From Lonepinella koalarum (lineage in GTDB: Bacteria > Pseudomonadota > Gammaproteobacteria > Enterobacterales > Pasteurellaceae), in assembly GCA_030525745.1 (NCBI GenBank), contig JAUNED010000001.1, forward strand, positions 1 to 64,000: a stretch of 64,000 bases of DNA, written 5' to 3'. A model generated the notes under the pieces. It was given only the letters and a program-made list of their open reading frames with translations, did not search any database and was not told the origin of the DNA. The position numbers were made by a program, and so were the translations under genes. Below are positions 62,534-64,000 of the stretch, one piece after another; within the stretch, counting starts at the first letter, position 1; the number at the start of each line of letters is the position of its first letter.

Positions 62534-62917
62534 CTATTCTTTATAGACCTTTTTAGTCAAAAATACAATTGTACAAGACGCCATACACAAAGGAATAAAA
62601 AAGTTGATGAGAAATAATAAATAATATCCCCAGAAATCAGAAATGGTTTCCCTTCTATAGAAATAAAAAAGTAGATATGCAATAGAAAATAAAATGAAAG
62701 GAATTACCGCTAACCGCTTTGGGTTGTTGGGTCTTTTTTTCATTACTAAATAACATGCTGTGCAGAAACTGAGAAAGTATATTAGACTGACTAATATACA
62801 AAAATAGAAAACACCGCTATCAAATTCGTCTGTTAATGACAAGATGATATAACACAAGGTAGGTGCCATTGAAAAAATACCGCCTTGAAAAATAAAGTAT
62901 TTTATGTGTTTTTTCAT
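62534..62917 (-). CDS. Small multi-pass membrane protein of unknown function
   Basis: The 127-residue protein has four hydrophobic segments (about 8-27, 35-56, 66-86 and 97-118) and a charged KKRPNNPKR loop between the second and third. No family is recognised. The ATG at 62917 follows AAGGAAAATCTC, and an upstream start at 62962 would overlap xerC. It is inserted between xerC and yigB and looks more AT-rich than they are. Confidence 0.6.
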   Translation of the reverse strand: MKKHIKYFIFQGGIFSMAPTLCYIILSLTDEFDSGVFYFCILVSLIYFLSFCTACYLVMKKRPNNPKRLAVIPFILFSIAYLLFYFYRRETISDFWGYYLLFLINFFIPLCMASCTIVFLTKKVYKE

Positions 62918-62927
62918 GAGATTTTCC

Positions 62928-63812
62928 TTATTTCCGTTTCGCTCTTGGGTGAGCCTTGTCATAAACTTCAGCTAAATGTTGAAAATTTAAATGGGTATAA
63001 ATTTGCGTGGTGGAAAGGTTGCTATGTCCTAATAATTCTTGTACTGCACGCAGATCGGAACTGGCTTCCAGCAGATGTGTTGCAAAAGAATGGCGAAGTT
63101 TATGAGGATTGAGATGTGCATTTAAACCTTGTTTAATACCCCAAATTTCCATTCGTTTTTGAATAGCCCGATGTGAAATTCGATTGCCGAGAGAGCTGAC
63201 AAACAGTGCATCATCTTTCGGGTTAAAACACAATCGCACTTTCAGCCATTGCTGAATGGCGTGGGAAGCATGGCGACCAAAAGGCAAAATCCGTTCTTTA
63301 TTACCTTTACCAATGACACGCACTTCACGCACACGCGTATTAATACTACCGAGATTTAGCCCCTGTAACTCCGATAAACGCAAACCGGCGCTGTACATTA
63401 ATTCCAACATGGCTTTATCGCGAATATCAATGTGATCTTTACTTTGATTATCCAATAATTTTGTAATCTGTTCTTGATCCATATTTTTGGGCAGATGTTT
63501 GGCTTGTTTCGGTGCGGAAATGCCTATTGCAGGATTTACGTTCAGTTCGCCTTGCATGACTAAATAATGTAAAAATTGGCGTAACGCAGACAAGCGTAGT
63601 GCCAGGCTTTTTTCATGTAAGCCGGATTTTTTACTTTCGGCTAAAATAAAGCGCACCAGACTGGGGTTGAGTTGTAGCCAAGAATGTATACCGTTTTGTT
63701 GTAAAATATCCACAATCGCACTTAACTGGCGTTGATAATTGACCAGTGTATGAGGGCTGAGTTGCCTCTCAATGCGTAAATAATCGTAGTATTTTTGTAG
63801 TAAAATCAGCAT
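62928..63812 (-). CDS. xerC: Site-specific tyrosine recombinase XerC
   Basis: XerC, with XerD, resolves chromosome dimers at dif. The 294 residues contain an N-terminal SAM-like domain ([23 protein letters not shown]) and a catalytic domain with Arg in [13 protein letters not shown], Lys in [41 protein letters not shown] and the nucleophilic Tyr in the last of these. The ATG at 63812 lies one base after the menC stop, and a TTG three codons earlier would overlap menC. Confidence 0.94.
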   Translation of the reverse strand: MLILLQKYYDYLRIERQLSPHTLVNYQRQLSAIVDILQQNGIHSWLQLNPSLVRFILAESKKSGLHEKSLALRLSALRQFLHYLVMQGELNVNPAIGISAPKQAKHLPKNMDQEQITKLLDNQSKDHIDIRDKAMLELMYSAGLRLSELQGLNLGSINTRVREVRVIGKGNKERILPFGRHASHAIQQWLKVRLCFNPKDDALFVSSLGNRISHRAIQKRMEIWGIKQGLNAHLNPHKLRHSFATHLLEASSDLRAVQELLGHSNLSTTQIYTHLNFQHLAEVYDKAHPRAKRK

Positions 63813-63813
63813 A

Positions 63814-64000
63814 TTAATCAATATCTATTGGGGTGATAAATTCAGAATTTAAGTCAATTAACGGCAAATCGGAATGTTGCCAAGGGCGAATAATTTGGTA
63901 AGCCATGAGATCCAAGGTATCGAGTCCGGGTATGGTATTTGGCGTGTATTGATGTGCAATGCGAGCTAATTGAGTTAGTCCGAAACTGCTTTCAAGTGAA
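63814..64000 (-). CDS. menC: o-Succinylbenzoate synthase, C-terminal part (cut by the window end)
   Basis: MenC dehydrates SHCHC to o-succinylbenzoate in menaquinone synthesis. Only 61 codons are present, reading [20 protein letters not shown] then [20 protein letters not shown], close to the E. coli MenC C-terminus ([12 protein letters not shown]...[11 protein letters not shown]). The stop TAA is one base before the xerC ATG, so the two genes are coupled. Menaquinone is the electron donor for the fumarate reductase and HemG encoded elsewhere in the window. Confidence 0.85.
   Translation of the reverse strand, partial: SLESSFGLTQLARIAHQYTPNTIPGLDTLDLMAYQIIRPWQHSDLPLIDLNSEFITPIDID

Overview
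The window looks like chromosome of a Pasteurellaceae bacterium. Copies of the 9-base Haemophilus-type DNA uptake signal AAGTGCGGT are scattered throughout, often as inverted pairs that serve as terminators. The DNA is AT-rich and nearly every protein has a close counterpart in Haemophilus influenzae, Aggregatibacter or Pasteurella. The species cannot be fixed from the sequence. No rRNA, tRNA, CRISPR array, prophage or intact insertion sequence was seen.

Layout. 0-1.85 kb: a TehA-type channel gene flanked by two copies of the other Pasteurellaceae uptake dialect (ACAAGCGGT) and a decayed IS3-family end, so probably imported. 1.85-6.6 kb: manA and the fumarate reductase operon frdABCD with an FNR-type promoter. 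6.8-12.1 kb: a peptide/nickel-type ABC transporter whose binding-protein gene has one in-frame TGA, then hemG. 12.2-17.2 kb: epmA, rodZ, ispG, hisS, yfgM. 17.2-24.1 kb: sodA, maeB, rsuA, bcr, a small zinc-ribbon protein and an MHS-family transporter. 24.1-34.8 kb: a galactose region, galTKM facing a phosphatase plus organophosphate-antiporter pair, then galS and mglBAC. 35.1-39.7 kb: arginine genes argCBH and divergent argE with paired ARG boxes. 39.8-46.7 kb: a DppA/HbpA binding protein, gdhA, ubiH-ubiI and an amidohydrolase. 46.9-52.4 kb: leuABCD with a leader peptide and attenuator and two small unknown genes inside the operon. 52.6-59.4 kb: the complete cytochrome c maturation operon ccmABCDEFG(dsbE)HI. 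59.5-64 kb: rlmN, a four-hairpin array, pilF, an unknown gene, yigB, a small membrane protein, xerC and the end of menC.

How the parts work together. Fumarate reductase, cytochrome c maturation and sodA each carry an FNR-like box, which fits an oxygen-responsive respiratory lifestyle. Galactose is taken up by MglBAC and metabolised by GalM, GalK and GalT. CRP sites (TGTGA-N6-TCACA) and GalS-type operators can be seen at galT and mglB, and a CRP site at galS. The most unusual locus lies inside this regulon: an inositol-monophosphatase-family enzyme and an organophosphate:phosphate antiporter, downstream of a perfect CRP site and a tract of eleven GTA repeats. The tract sits between a good -35 and a fair -10 element, so the pair may be phase variable. 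The second unusual locus is a set of four perfect hairpins in alternating orientation just before pilF, the last overlapping its ribosome binding site.
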